This document shows, piece after piece, positions 45,701-57,645 of a stretch of 64,000 nt of DNA. The stretch covers positions 2,108,001 through 2,172,000 of the forward strand of contig JAHQRK010000010.1 of NCBI GenBank assembly GCA_019828595.1. Direction: 5' to 3'. The position numbers and the translations under genes were made by a program. This DNA is from Aphanomyces cochlioides. Its lineage: Eukaryota > Oomycota > Saprolegniomycetes > Saprolegniales > Verrucalvaceae. The first letter of the stretch is position 1. Each line of letters begins with the position of its first letter. The notes below the pieces were generated by a model. It did no database searches, had not been told where the DNA came from, and was given only the letters and a program-made list of their open reading frames with translations.

Positions 45701-47431
45701 TCTAATCATCACACATCCATACAGCTATATGGGTCGTGGGATCGAGGAGTGGACATGCTTACCATGTATCCACATGCTGGAATGGGGGTGATTTAATATG
45801 AAAGTCTGATGCTGGGGTCGTTTGGGCAAGAATTGGCTTTACCGCAGCTCGAATGAAGCTACCAATGCTCCCCCAAGTCTGTCGTTGATCAGGTCACGCC
45901 CAGCACTTGCTTGAGACTTGTGCTATCGACACATTCTGAGTTTGCAGAGCATGCCCTGACTCATCGAAATGGAATTGAAGTTTGCAAAGGCTAGGACTTG
46001 GGTGCAGGTTATGGCCTGTATCGTCGTCGGTGGTACCTAATGGAGAAATATGGTGACTCAAACATAAGTTGACGATCATTTCGGGTGCATACCTTTTGGG
46101 TGCATCAACTGTATTAGTATATAGTACGTACTCCGGCACTGCATTCAAGCACAAACACACTGCACCCAAACTCCGTCCTTTCCATTTCCTCTCCAGGGGG
46201 GAAATGAATCTTCCCCCTTGCATCTTCACCTGGACTAGAGGGGGTCCAACTTATGTCGTATTGATGCTTGGCTGGGGAAGAGTATGGTAATGACATAGCA
46301 CATGAACTATGGGAACATTGATGGTTGAGAAGAATCAAGAAGATAGATGAAACCGGCCTTCTCTCGCATCAAGTCGTTCGCGTGGAACATTTGGCCAGTC
46401 AAGATGCGTTCTTGTTGATCGTCATTGACTCTGCGCACAGATTTGTCAACACTTTTATGCCGTCAAAATATTTCACAAATTTCAAATGTCATGTCAGCCT
46501 GTAATTCAGCGTGGCAGAACGACTGCCGATGGCCACGCCCTTGGATCATTACGAAGCAAGCACGCAACGCACTCTATACCATCAAATAGCTCGTCATCGC
46601 TTGGTGAAACAGAATGGAGCGCGTCCACCCCCCAGAGTTGTGCTCCATTACTCGTAAACCAAGAGAAAGGTACGATATTTGTCGTAATCTGCTTCCAGGG
46701 GGCGAGTTCCAAGAACGCTCGTCTTGTGCCTCGGAGCACCGAAAGGCAGAGGAGATAGTGGACTGTGCGAATCGGATGGCATATCATGGCTTGATCTGGT
46801 TGAAGGAGCAAAGTCGAGTGCTTGTAACGATCCCGCGTGGATGTGAACACCACGAAGATGCACGAAAAGGGTTCCTTCAAGATTTCATCATGGGTTTAGC
46901 CCCCAGGTCACAAAACAGCCTGTTTAGTCGTCATATTTGCGTTATGGGTTCATCAGTGTGCCCTCCATCGCGCTCAGCAGCGGCGATCTTGGAAGAAAAG
47001 TAGAGACGGGAGATCGCATCGCTTGGCGTTTTGACGTTTCGAGTTGAACGATCGTCGACTTGGCGCAAGTCAACCACCGCATTGAATCTGGCCTGGTAGT
47101 CCAACGCTGCTGGGTGCACACAAGTCAACTCGATCACTCTTGTTCGCTATGGTGCATGGTTGGATGTACCATATAATTTCAAACTATTTTTAAATTGGGT
47201 TGGAATGGGATTTGAATATTTTAAACTATTTTAAAATAGACCAACTGGTGGTGACGTTTGGAGCTGTCATCACAGTCCGAAATTACGGAAGGAAAGTTCC
47301 AGACATTTTTTTCCACATGGACTCTTTCATGGGCGCTTCCCCCCTCTGTGGGTCCATCGGGCGGTAGTAACACTGGAGCGTCATGAACGTGGAGTTGGCG
47401 CTGCCAGATACACTTTTCAATTTGATCCTCC
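45701..47431. other. intergenic, no gene recognised
   Basis: Several 90-130 codon frames overlap on both strands (45894-46229, 46486-46758, 46506-46880, 46614-47003), none with domain features. 47160-47240 is AT-rich. Confidence 0.4.
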
Positions 47432-47992
47432 ATGAACACCTCGTGCCGATTCAGTGGGTGCAGCAATCCCGTCTTGCCCGGCTTGGACAAGTGCTCGTTT
47501 CACAAAGCCCGCAAAGTGTGCCAAATTGCCTACTGCTCCAACATTGTCTATGCGAGAGGCAAATGCGTCCGCCACGGAGGACGCAAGAAGTGCCAGCATC
47601 CCCATTGTACAGCGTCCGCGCATCGTGGCGATTACTGCTTTACCCATGGCGGCGATCACTTGAAGCGTATTTGCTCCGTTGAAGGATGCAAAACTCAAGC
47701 TCACGCGCGACGTCTCTGCGTTCGCCACGGCGGAGGTCGACAATGCGCAGAGCCTTCGTGCACGCGTCACGCCAAAGTTTCTGGCTATTGTGGCCAGCAC
47801 CGCCCCGATACCGCGGTGAACCCAGCTCCCATCGTGGATGAATCAATCTTTTTGCCACTCGAGAAGTCGTTGGACGAATGGAACTACTTGGACAGCTTGA
47901 TCCTTGATTCAGTCTTAGCCAGCCTGTGCACGGGGTCCGACAAGCCCCGCAACGAGCCCCCTATTTTAGAACGTCGAGTGTTTATCGCATAA
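47432..47992 (+). CDS. WRKY19-like Cys/His repeat protein
   Basis: 186 residues, one exon. Five short repeats of the form Cys-x4-Cys...Cys-x2-His-Gly-Gly, for example KVCQIAYCSNIVYARGKCVR, KKCQHPHCTASAHRG and CSVEGCKTQAHARRLCVRHG. These are the zinc-binding repeats seen in oomycete proteins named after Arabidopsis WRKY19; there is no WRKY domain. A more acidic, Leu-rich C-terminus (LDEWNYLDSLILDSVLASL) may be a protein-interaction helix. Presumed nuclear and nucleic-acid or protein binding; no direct evidence. ATG at 47432 starts just before the first Cys pair. Confidence 0.8.
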   Translation: MNTSCRFSGCSNPVLPGLDKCSFHKARKVCQIAYCSNIVYARGKCVRHGGRKKCQHPHCTASAHRGDYCFTHGGDHLKRICSVEGCKTQAHARRLCVRHGGGRQCAEPSCTRHAKVSGYCGQHRPDTAVNPAPIVDESIFLPLEKSLDEWNYLDSLILDSVLASLCTGSDKPRNEPPILERRVFIA

Positions 47993-48842
47993 AAATAACG
48001 TAATGTATGTATCAGTCCGAATTGAAAGCCACGAACTCGAAAATGTAGCTTGTACGCTGTGGATTCGACTGGTTTGCAAGGAACAAGAGCGTCCAGCTCA
48101 CAATGTTTCGAGCTGATCGCTCGAATTGAATGCAATGTGGACAGTGCCACTATACTCTTAACATACTACAGTACTTGTCGTATGTCGTTGAAATGTCAAA
48201 ATTCATAATTGTATAAAATAATTTTCTATTATAAATAATGTTCATTTATACGGTTATAGAAATAGAATCATTGGATATTTACCTGTGAAAGTGAATCTTT
48301 TCCGGATAATTTTAGTCATCGAGGGTACTTACTCTGGAGGTACACATTCAGCGATCAGCAGTGTGCCAGTGTCGGCTCTGTACAAACAACGAACAGAGGA
48401 ACGCCAGAGTAAAATGCGCAGATGGATCTTGCAACGTGAATGTTGCATCAATGAACGATCAGCAGTCACAACCACAAGCTTGAGCTACATTGAAACGGCA
48501 TTTTTTTCCGGCCAAAATGCAGAGAACTTCATACGTATGAAGCCCATACGAAAAACAGAAGGCAATGTAGTAATCGAGATGGCGAATGGTCTTGCAAAAA
48601 TAGGAATTGCGCTGGTGTCTATGACAGAGTTGCAATGTCCTCGTTTGACGAACATGCTTTCTGAAGTTCCCATCAGGCTGTTGATTCTAGCAACATGTTT
48701 TACAACGCCGTTGGAATTAGGGCCCATGCCGAATCTGTTACGTCAACGCTAGCGAAGTCAAATGCAGAAATTACGAAAGGTTGTGGCTTTCAATCTCTCT
48801 TTGATCACAGTCGAAGAAGATTTCAATGGAGACAGCGACAAG
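47993..48842. other. spacer with one long unassigned open frame
   Basis: A 155-codon plus-strand frame (48285-48752) and an 80-codon minus-strand frame (48485-48727) overlap. Neither shows a recognisable domain and one must be chance. CCGGATA lies at 48302-48308, inside the plus-strand frame, so a promoter there would make a start at 48285 unlikely. Confidence 0.35.
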
Positions 48843-50790
48843 TTACTCGATCAAGTTTTCGACATCGAGTTGTAAAATGTCAGCATCGCAGCCCTACGCG
48901 AGAGTACAGCAACGTCACAACAATTTGCAAACCTGACGTACAAGTAAGGACGAGACATTGGGACTCGTTCGGCCCAAGTCACCGTGGACGAATTCTTTGA
49001 CATAAGTGCCAGCTGAAGTTGTCAGTCGAAGAAGCATGTAATGGTCGTTCAAAACTTGACATTTCGCATTGTGAATGACTTTGGGCCGCGTCAAAAGCGT
49101 CCGACGATGCAAAACGCGAACTACATGATGTTCTGGTTGAAGAAAAATGGCATTTTCGAGTACCTGGTGTCTTTTGAGCAACTTCCAAATCGGAAATCGA
49201 ATCCAAAATTGCAACTCGCTCGGGGGTGAGCTTGTCGGCGACCCACACAACACAACAGTACGTCTTTTTCTTGGAGTCAGCTCCAGATTGAAGTGCAGCA
49301 AACATTTCCTACAATTGTATGTGAATTTCGCGATATAATTTGATCTTCGACTTTAGTCGTCGAGGTAAATTCACGGATCTCAACGCGCTGGTCATTCTTT
49401 GTGTTGACTTCCTCTTGTATCCTCTACGAATAGCAAAGTAATTCAATGGCTAACATTTTGCGTCAGTACCTTGAAATCCTCAGTTGGCACAGTTGCAAGC
49501 TTGGCATCTATTCGAATACGTTTGATCGCTGAAATAAATGCAAAATTCAAACCAAGAAGCTCTAAAATGAAGGGACGACCGTTGCCCAACATGCGCACAT
49601 CGACATCTTCACGGCCTGCAGTGTGGAACTTGTACGACTTGGCGTGGAAATGAGGCAGGACAATGTCGCCAATTGCTTCTTCGACGGAAGACTCACCAAG
49701 ACGTTCACCCTCCACAACCCTTGATAGAATATTAGTCCAAACCAACAAAATAAGGAGGATACCATGGTGTTTGACTCAATCCGCGCTCATATTTCAAGTA
49801 ACGACCGGCGAGATAGATCGGAGCACGTTCAATCGTGCAGTTCAACGTGCTAGAGGCTGATACTTTAGGGGGTGGGCACTACGAGCCTTGAGACATAGTT
49901 TTAATGTCGTCTTACTGCCAAGGACGATGGAAACGACGAGTTGAGGGATTGAAGAGCTCGTGATACCGCGCCGAATGCATCGATATCAAGCTTACGCTTC
50001 TTATTCTGGACAATTGTATCCTGCAACAATGAGAATAATAATACGGTAAGGAGAGCTTACTCGAATCGTGGGAAGTTGCATTGCTTCTTGCTCAGACAAT
50101 TCGTGTTGAAAATGCAACAGAACACTCATGTCGCTCGTTGCAACGTATGTGGCATTGCCCAGGGCTTCGGCCAAAATAGGCGTCAAACACCACTAAATAA
50201 CCAAGATGAGATCAAAGACTTTTATCAAGTCTACCTTGAGAACTTCTTTCAAGTCGACGGGGGTTCCTTGATGCTGCAAATGGTGCGACAGAGAGTGCTG
50301 ACGAATTAAAGTGGCACTTGGGAGCTTAATTGCAATCATAAACGTTGACGTGAGGTAGCCACTGCAGGTTGATCAAATGTTTGGTATATGTTATGTGCAG
50401 ATTACCTCTCTCGCACCATCGTCACGAGTTTTTCACGGCCAGTATTGCCCAGCGCTATTTCGAATACGTCCAAGCAGCACGTGCAAACTTCTATTCGACG
50501 GCTTCATGAAGTTTGACGCACGCAGTACTACCTTCCTGTGATGATTCGCTTGATTCTTGCGCAAATTTTTCCCATGTGGCTTGCAAAGTCATCGTATCCA
50601 GGCTAGGACATCAGCCTCATCACTTTGGAGTTGTGTTTGAGACGTACCAGTAAGCTTCGTGGTCGGTGATGCCACTGTAACGCATGATACATCGTACACA
50701 CACTCCAAGGTGCTTGAGTTCACTCAGCTTTGCCAATGAATCCGCTGGAAATGCAGCGAGCAGCGCCGCGTCCACCGAGCTCGCCGCCAT
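48843..50790 (-). CDS. PUS10-type tRNA pseudouridine synthase
   Basis: About 12 exons with 37-50 bp introns give about 490 residues. N-terminal zinc Cys pairs CVRC and CTCC (MAASSVDAAL...GVCVRCIMRY; EVCTCCLDVF), the THUMP-like region, then RAPIYLAGRYLKYERGLSQT followed by PW. The catalytic loop is FHTAGREDVDVRMLGNGRPF, its Asp being the nucleophile. The C-terminal block VRVLHRRTLLTRPKVIHN and TTSAGTYVKEFVHGDLGRTS ends LQLDVENLIE. PUS10 makes pseudouridine 54 and sometimes 55 in tRNA of archaea and many eukaryotes. One exon (49443-49650) reads through a short AT-rich stretch where a tiny intron cannot be excluded. A G-rich tract lies 70-105 bp upstream. Confidence 0.92.
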
Positions 50791-50861
50791 TGATGCAAAT
50801 GATTGGGTTCAACAAGAAATACCTCTTGAAACAAATATACGATCTCACAGGATATATTAAT

Positions 50862-50895
50862 TCCTAACCCCTGCACTCCCAACCTGTCCTCTCCC
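50862..50895 (-). repeat. GGGGTT-type tract upstream of PUS10-type gene
   Basis: AACCCCTGCACTCCCAACC on the plus strand. The same class of motif occurs before Rpn8 and the formin. Confidence 0.45.
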
Positions 50896-50897
50896 CT

Positions 50898-51540
50898 TCA
50901 AGTCTTGGCAAAGTTATCTCGACGGAGAGGCTGGCTACGTGAATGCTTGCGCTCATAATCATCACCACTGCCTTCGTAGGGGTCAGTATATTGTATAGGT
51001 TCCAAGCCAGAGAAAATTCCATTCAATCGGTATTGCCCCTTGAGTGCCGTACCTTTCATAAAATGAACTACGAAGTAATAGTTTTGTGGAACAAAGGGCA
51101 TGACGGTACTCGAATGCTGATAACTTTGTTCCAGATCGAGCTTGGGATGCGTTGCTTCCATTTCCAAGGTATTGAGTACTGGCTTAGGTTTCACCGTGGC
51201 GTCTGACAGTATTGAATTCACTGTACAAACCAAAAATCTCTCGAGTTGCTATGAAATACCGCTAACGCCTCACGTCACGAGGCATGCCTACCATTTCAAA
51301 CATTTATCAAGAAATAATTTAAGTGCCATCGAGCACATCTTGCACAGTCTCCAGGACGTTCATGACGTCTGACTGTTATGGTGTAGAAGGATGCAATGTA
51401 TTAACCATGAGTTGCTCCAGTCGGCTCTGTAGCAGTTTCCAATCGACATCTCGGGCAGTTTCAGCGATAATGCAATACGTCCATCATATCTTCTTCATTC
51501 TTCATGCAGCTTCAGACTATGGACGTCAATTCTATTCATC
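50898..51540 (-). CDS. hypothetical protein, 5' exons uncertain
   Basis: The last exon (about 51208-50898) is convincing: LDLEQSYQHSSTVMPFVPQN, YYFVVHFMKGTALKGQYRLN, then an acidic-to-basic tail (PYEGSGDDYERKHSRSQPLR). Upstream, two helical pieces, ETARDVDWKLLQSRLEQLM and SDVMNVLETVQDVLDGT, are joined by a 33-bp GT-AG interval at 51407-51375. I could not place the first exon or the join to the last one. No family recognised. The 3' end is 108 bp from the PUS10-type start, in the same direction. Confidence 0.5.
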
Positions 51541-51701
51541 TTTCTCTCCTGGCAAGGATCCAACTTTTGCCGAGATGGATCCAATGTGAAACGGAAAAAT
51601 TTAAAATTTGAACTTTCATCGCATTTAATTGGCTAAAAATCAAACGAAATCATGAAGTTTGATTGGATTAAGCTGAATTGTCATTGCTAAAGTCGTGCGT
51701 G

Positions 51702-53668
51702 ATGGCCGAAGCGCAGCGCATCATCACGGAGCAATGCGTGGACGACCAAGGACGCCTCTCTACGCGAACGTATGTAAGGCAGAGATTCCTCGGCAAAGTA
51801 ATTATCGATTCCTTGAAAAGGACCACTTAAATTAGCGATTCTAGGGCGGGTTTGCGCGTTGTTATGAGGTTGTCTGCAATACGACTGGAGCCAAGTTTGC
51901 CGGAAAAATTGTCGAGAAAGCAAGCCTCGTCAAGACAAAAGCGAGATTAAAGTTCTCGTCGGAAATACGCATTCACAAGATGCTCTTGCATCCCCGCGTG
52001 GTCGAATTCAAACATTACTTTGAGGATGAAAGCAATTGCTATATGTTGCTCGAGCTCTGCACGCATCAAGTAAGCGACATGATGCACATTTGGTCTGATG
52101 AAATAACAATTTAGAGTCTCTCAGATCTCTTGCGACGGCGAAAACGACTCACTGAACACGAAGTGCGATACTATATCAAGCAACTGGTTGAAGGCATTGC
52201 GTACCTCCACTCGAAATGTGTTATCCACCGTGACCTCAAGCTCGGGAATTTATTTTTGTCGAGTGACATGCAGCTCAAGATTGGTGATTTCGGCCTGGCC
52301 TCGCTGTTAGATTCCCGCGAAGAGAAGCGAAGGACCATGTGTGGAACGCCGAATTACATTGCCCCAGAGATTTTGAATGGTCATCACAACAACGGCCACA
52401 GCTTCGAAGTCGACATTTGGTCCACAGGTGTCGTCATGTATACGCTTCTAGTTGGCAAACCTCCATTTGAAACGAAAGACGTGAAGAATACGTACAAGCT
52501 CATTCGCGCTATCGAGTACACGTTTCCGAGCGATGTTTCAATATCTGCTTCTGCAAAATCCCTCATCATGGATTTCTTGCAGAAGGATCCACTCCGTCGA
52601 CCGACAATAGCGTCTATTCAGGCTCACCCATTTCTCACAAACGAGCCTATTCCACAAAGTCTGCCTGATTCGGCCATGTTTGTTGCTCCGCCAATAACTC
52701 ATCACTTGACGTCCCAGAAAAGATCCCCACTGGCAACTCTAGATGACACAAGATCTAATCGACGAAGTCCACCTCCAGTGACTAGCCCAAAACCATCAGC
52801 ACCCGAGCCAGATGTACTTGACGTTATGGCGCACAACTTGAGCACGGCGTTTTTCCTCGCAGCGTCAGACAACTCGGAAAATGTTATCGGTCAAGAAATT
52901 CTCCAAGCAAAATTGGAAGTTGATGAAACGCCAATTGAACCCGCAACGCTTTGGGTGCTTCAGTATGTTGATTACACGTCCAAATATGGTCTTGGCTATC
53001 TTTTGTCAAATCAATGCACAGGCGTGTACTTCAACGACGCGACAAAAATCGTTTCAAGCTCTGCTATTTTTGGATACATCGACAGACCAAAAGGCGAAGT
53101 CGAGGTACCCCAAGTAACTCATCCTCTGAGTCACTATCCTCCCGAATTGACCAAGAAAGTGACTCTAGTGGGTCATTTCAAGGAATATATGGTACCAGCG
53201 AATGTTCAATTAGCTCTTGACAACTTTGAGTAGGAAGGCGATGATTGCCCTGAGTCCAAGATGCTACAAAGCGCTTTGTTGCTCAGCCTCCCAGCAGTGA
53301 TCAATCCCATGGTCTATGTATCGAAATGGCAAAAAGCAAAGCACAGCATTATGTTTCGCCTCTCAAACGATACGATGCAAGTTAATTTCTTTGATCAGAC
53401 GAAGCTCGTGCTGAGCCATGGTGGAAAAGTTGTCACGTAAGTCGGGACTGATTCGTTATCAATAACGATGGAAATCATAGCTACCTTGACAAAGCCGGCC
53501 AACTACACGCAGTTTCGATTTACGATGCAATTTTGACTCGAAACCAACCTGATTTATTGAAACGATTAAAGTAAGTTGTGGTTTACTCTCCTGGCACGTT
53601 CAAATCGGATGATTAGATATGCCAAAGACATGCTGCAGCAAATGGTGGTCAATGCTAAGGCTGCCTAA
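51702..53668 (+). CDS. Polo-like kinase (PLK)
   Basis: Six exons with introns of 47, 45, 42, 44 and 46 bp encode 580 residues; the coding length is a multiple of three. Kinase domain: RQRFLGKGGFARCYEV glycine loop split by intron 1, AGKIVEKASL Lys, HRDLKLGNLFL, DFGLA, and the activation loop RRTMCGTPNYIAPEIL with its phosphorylatable Thr. C-terminal polo boxes: VLQYVDYTSKYGLGYLLSNQ with GVYFNDATKIV, then SIMFRLSNDTMQVNFFDQTK and YLDKAGQLHAVS. The in-frame TAG at 53231-53233 lies inside the 42-bp intron. Polo kinases drive mitotic entry, spindle pole and cytokinesis events through phospho-dependent docking by the polo boxes. Confidence 0.93.
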
Positions 53669-54092
53669 GCGAGAAATTTGTACATAATTAATTACACACA
53701 TGAAATTGTAATTCTCAACACATTTGCTCTTATTATAACTACCCCATTCATTGGATTGACACGACAGACCGTTTCTTCGACGATCTCATTTTCAAGATAA
53801 GATGGTTTAAGTGCTTGAAGTCGATCGCTTCCAAAGGGCCTGATGAAGTAATGCAGAGTTTTGGGTAAACTGAACCTTCAGAATCCTCGTGACTACCAAT
53901 TGGCAAACACGCAACAAGTCCAAACACGAGGGAACTTGGTAAGTGTGCTTGGATAATAAACTGTGACGACATTTCACAGTGTGAGTTTTTCTGAAGGAAG
54001 ATTGCAACTGTTTAATTTTATATAGTGATTATAGATAATTGGAGAATTTCGGATCATTTCCCTTTTTAAATTGGAGAGAAAGTCCAACAAAA
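53669..54092. other. spacer with one small minus-strand open frame
   Basis: A 74-codon frame with ATG at 53972 (to 53748) reads FIIQAHLPSSLVFGLVACLP and ends KKRSVVSIQ. It could be a small protein or chance. Otherwise AT-rich. Confidence 0.25.
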
Positions 54093-54849
54093 ATGCGCGC
54101 GAACGACCCGCTCTCCGATGCCGACAAAGCCGTGCTCCGCTTTGCATGCTCGACGTTTATCCTCAAGAAAAGGGCTATGGAAACGTCTAAGAGTTTAGCA
54201 GGGATACCTGTCCCGATGGATAACGATAGAAACAGCTCAGGTGTTGCAGGTGTTGTGGAAACAAGTCCTTCCTTTCAAGATACACTTCAACCAGTGCGCG
54301 CTATACAAGACATTACTCGAAGATGTCAGTCAACATTGGTTGACAAAAATGGATTTGCTACTCCGGTCGTTCCTCATCGCACGGATTTATTAACACTTCA
54401 AAATACGCTCCTCGATATTGCTGCCAAACTGCTCTCGAGTTCGTCCTTGCATGACTTTGATATTGCAAGTACGTATGATGTAATTGACGTGGATTAACGA
54501 ATGTATCGCAGAAGTTTTACGCTTGGCATTTACCCGAACTGACAATGGCTTAATACCGACTACTGTGTGTGAAAACGTTCTTTTGTTTTGGTGTGACGTA
54601 TTACACTTGGGGTTGAAGGGAGATTTCAATTATACCATGATGTGGTCTAAAAATTGGCGGAGTGTTGTTGAATGTGTGGATGCCCTCCTGCTCAACTACA
54701 CTATTGCACACCGGAAAAATGCATCTGCTCAATACCAAGTAGCGAGTGTGATCAACAGACTCTCTGAAGCTTGTTTGGACAACAAGAGCATTGGCAAAGT
54801 CGTCCTGGAGTGGACTATGGAAGTCGCCATGCACTTGACCTTGCATTGA
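54093..54849 (+). CDS. hypothetical protein, helical
   Basis: Two exons (54093-54468, 54512-54849) encode 237 residues; frames close. An ATG at 54093 follows an AT-rich leader. Features: RFACSTFILKKRAMETSKSL near the start, a Ser/Thr-rich middle, and helical blocks TVCENVLLFWCDVLHLGLKG, SVVECVDALLLNYTIAHRK and ASVINRLSEACLDNKSIGK that resemble an ARM/HEAT-like fold. No signal peptide or membrane span. I do not recognise the family. Its stop is 55 bp from the facing TRP-like gene stop. Confidence 0.7.
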
Positions 54850-54904
54850 CAAGCATTTTTGCAGTGATAGGTATTTAACAATTATGAGGAGGTATGCGGT
54901 CAGT

Positions 54905-57645
54905 CTAAATGGCGTATTCGTTGGGATCATGTCCATCGTCGTAGCGTTTGCCAGTGATATGGCCATTTGAGCGGATTTCCTTTAACCCTTGTTGTTGATG
55001 TTGAGGTCGACGATTCTGTTCGCTATAGTATTCACTTGTCCATTCTCGCTGTTGCTGGTTGTTATGCTTCATCGACTACAAGAAAAACAAATGAGAAAAA
55101 TGTGCCAGTCAAACGTCAAGTACCCCTCGGACAGAATCAAATGCATGCATTTGCAAATGCTGTGGGGTGGTCTCGTCGGCGACACCATTATCTTTTTGGT
55201 TCTTGATTTGACGCGTCTTCCAGAAAATGTAAATTTGGCGAGCCAAGAGGCAGATGAGCACAACCAATTGAAGCGCCAAAATCACATAAGAGATCACATT
55301 TTGGACCGACCATGGCAAATTATCAGCCGCTGCTTCGAGCAAGAAGAAACTCAAGCCAAATGTGATCACCTTGATCACGACAATCACGACCGAGGCATTT
55401 TGGACAAATGGAGCACTGTGAGGTTTACGCACTTCGAGCAACAAGAAGAAAGCAACATGCATTGCGATGAGCATAATCAATTGCGTTTTTCCTGCAAGCA
55501 AATTTAGGCTTTCAGGATGGTCGAATATGAATTACCTGTGATAGCAATCGACCCAGTGACCATACCCGTCAGCAAGGCAAGGCCCATTTTGGCAACGAAA
55601 AAGTATCGGTTGTCGTAGTTGTACTGGTCATACAGTGTGCCATAGCGTTTGTGAATTGATTTTTCAAAATGTGCAGCAGTGCCAATGTCAAGAATTTCTT
55701 CTTTATGCTTGCGAACAACGTAGAGCCCATAAAAGATAATTCCCAAAGCCAAGAGCAAAAGCGTCACCACGGCAACAATGAGTTCGGCAGTCACTTTCGG
55801 ACCGACGGTATTTTTCAAAGTCAAACAAATTTGAAACATGCAAACCATGCCCAATGCATACTGTGAAATAACAGCAATCAAGACAAGACCACCAATCTAC
55901 GGGAGAACATTAGTCGAAAAGCAAACAGATTTTGTGTACCGCTCGATCTACGCAGTCTTGCTGGAATTTCCGCTTGTCCTTTACGCAGCTTAAGTTACTT
56001 CCGATTAGCAAAACGAGGACCAATATTACACCGACGCCACCCAACACAGAGCCCAAACCAGCCAAGACAACGTACAACAGCATGGTTGGTTTGATGCCAA
56101 GGCGACTCGTGTATTCGAACATACCGCCACTCTTTTCATCACGAGGTCCAACGTAGTCTGAAGCGAGGAGACGAGTCGTTTTGGACGTCTTGGACCCGTC
56201 ATTTCCAAACGAAAACCAAGTAAACGTGCTGAATGCCATTTGAGTACTGATCAAACGCAACGTGTTGGAAGCGCCTACAAGAGCAAAATCAATTATTCAA
56301 GCTCCCAAAGCATTTCAATCATACCAGGAAGACTGAGGGCGCCAGAGCAAACGGCGAATTGGGCAATATCCAACGTTGCACTTGCCGTACTTGCACTACC
56401 TGCCGATGAGACGCCGGCAGCAACACCAGAGGCAGAAGAGCTAACAACACCAACCGACGACGCAATCACCATCGTTGTCGTCGTTGCGATCGTCGTGTAC
56501 GTCACAGATTTACTCACACTGGAAGTCACTTGGCCAGCATAGTCCAAGTTGGTCTTCTTTGTGCCGTCAGCCCAAACGTCGTTGGCAGTTTTGCCTGAAG
56601 TGTCAGAGTCCGTCTTTGTGCCATTCGTCGAAGTGCCGTTGCCACCACTGACGACATTAGCAGCAGGACAACTACACAACGAGTACTTGCTGCATGAATA
56701 TTCTGGTGTGAACGTAGATGTCTTGACAGTGGAAAGAAGAGACGGCAAGGATGATTCCCCTTCGAACCAAGTTCCAAAAGTTACATTTTGGTACACGCTC
56801 CAGCCAAGGCCAGAATCACTTTCATAATCCCATTTGTTGCTTGTGCATTCGGGAATGTAGCAGCTGGAAAAGCAGGTTGCTGCCTTGGTCGTCGTCGAAT
56901 TGGGAATCGTTATCGTTCCACGGTATACCTTGCAGCTCTGTGCGGCGACAGCCTTTTTCACGTCCAAAGCTTGACCGCCACAAGTGATTCCTTGCTTGGC
57001 CCACATGCCGTAGAAATTTTCGTCGCAATCAACTGTATCGTACGTAGCTGCAGTCGAAGTTGTGTCCGTCGAGTTGCCAGTCGTTGATGATGGCGCAGTG
57101 GTCGTTTTTGTGGTATTGGTACTGTTTGGAGCTGCCGTTGTTTTGGAGTCGTTGCCCGTAGTTGTAGGTGTCGTCGTCGTTGGCGCAGTCGTGGTCGGTG
57201 CACTTGTTGAGTCTTTCAAACGACGTTCTGGTGCTGCAGTTGTTGTCGTGGCACTGGTTTTTGGAGACGGCGATGAGTTTGTCGGAGTCGTCGTTGTCGG
57301 CTCTTTGGGTGTGGTTGTCGGCGTCCCTGAAGCTGTTGTCGTTGGCACTGAAGTTCCTGGTACAGCAGTCGTTGTCATAGAGTCACTCGATGTAGTTGTT
57401 GGCGTTTTAGTCGCGCCAGGGGCCGTCGTAGTTGGGCTGTCCGTCGTCGAATTCGAGGTGCCTGGAGGTCTAGTCACCGAGTCGTTGGTGGTATTGGTGT
57501 TGTTTTGGTTTGACGGGGCAATCGTCGTTGGTGCTGGTGTTGCCACGGCAATATTAGCTACATTAACGGAAAAGCGGCATTGGGTAGCTGCCGTCGCGTG
57601 GATCGCCGTCATCGAGGCGACGAAGGACGGTAGAAGCAGTTGCAT
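54905..57645 (-). CDS. mucin-like TRP-family membrane protein
   Basis: Five exons (57645-56325, 56274-55940, 55896-55536, 55491-55124, 55075-54905) give 851 residues; frames close. Signal peptide (MQLLLPSFVASMTAIHATAA), then about 160 residues of Thr/Ser/Pro mucin-like sequence, a Cys-rich segment (CDENFYGMWAKQGITCGGQA; CFSSCYIPECTSNKW; CSKYSLCSCP), and about nine membrane spans including LLYVVLAGLGSVLGGVGVIL and AELIVAVVTLLLLALGIIFY. The signature YDQYNYDNRYFFVAKMG, then a TQLIMLIAMHVAFFLLLEVR span, matches the fungal TRP/flavin-carrier-type family, which includes calcium-permeable or FAD-transport proteins. The C-tail is Gln/His-rich and cytosolic. A surface sensor or channel is likely; transported ion unknown. 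Confidence 0.78.

Noticed and set aside
46486..47003. Overlapping 90-130 codon frames on both strands
   Set aside because: Mutually overlapping, no recognisable motif, no splice logic; treated as chance.
48285..48752. 155-codon plus-strand frame as a candidate gene
   Set aside because: No domain, its start overlaps a CCGGATA promoter-type motif, and an equally open antisense frame exists; kept only as a note in the spacer entry.
53231..53233. In-frame TAG that would truncate the Polo-like kinase before its second polo box
   Set aside because: It is the end of a 42-bp GT-AG intron; splicing restores the frame and the full polo-box region.
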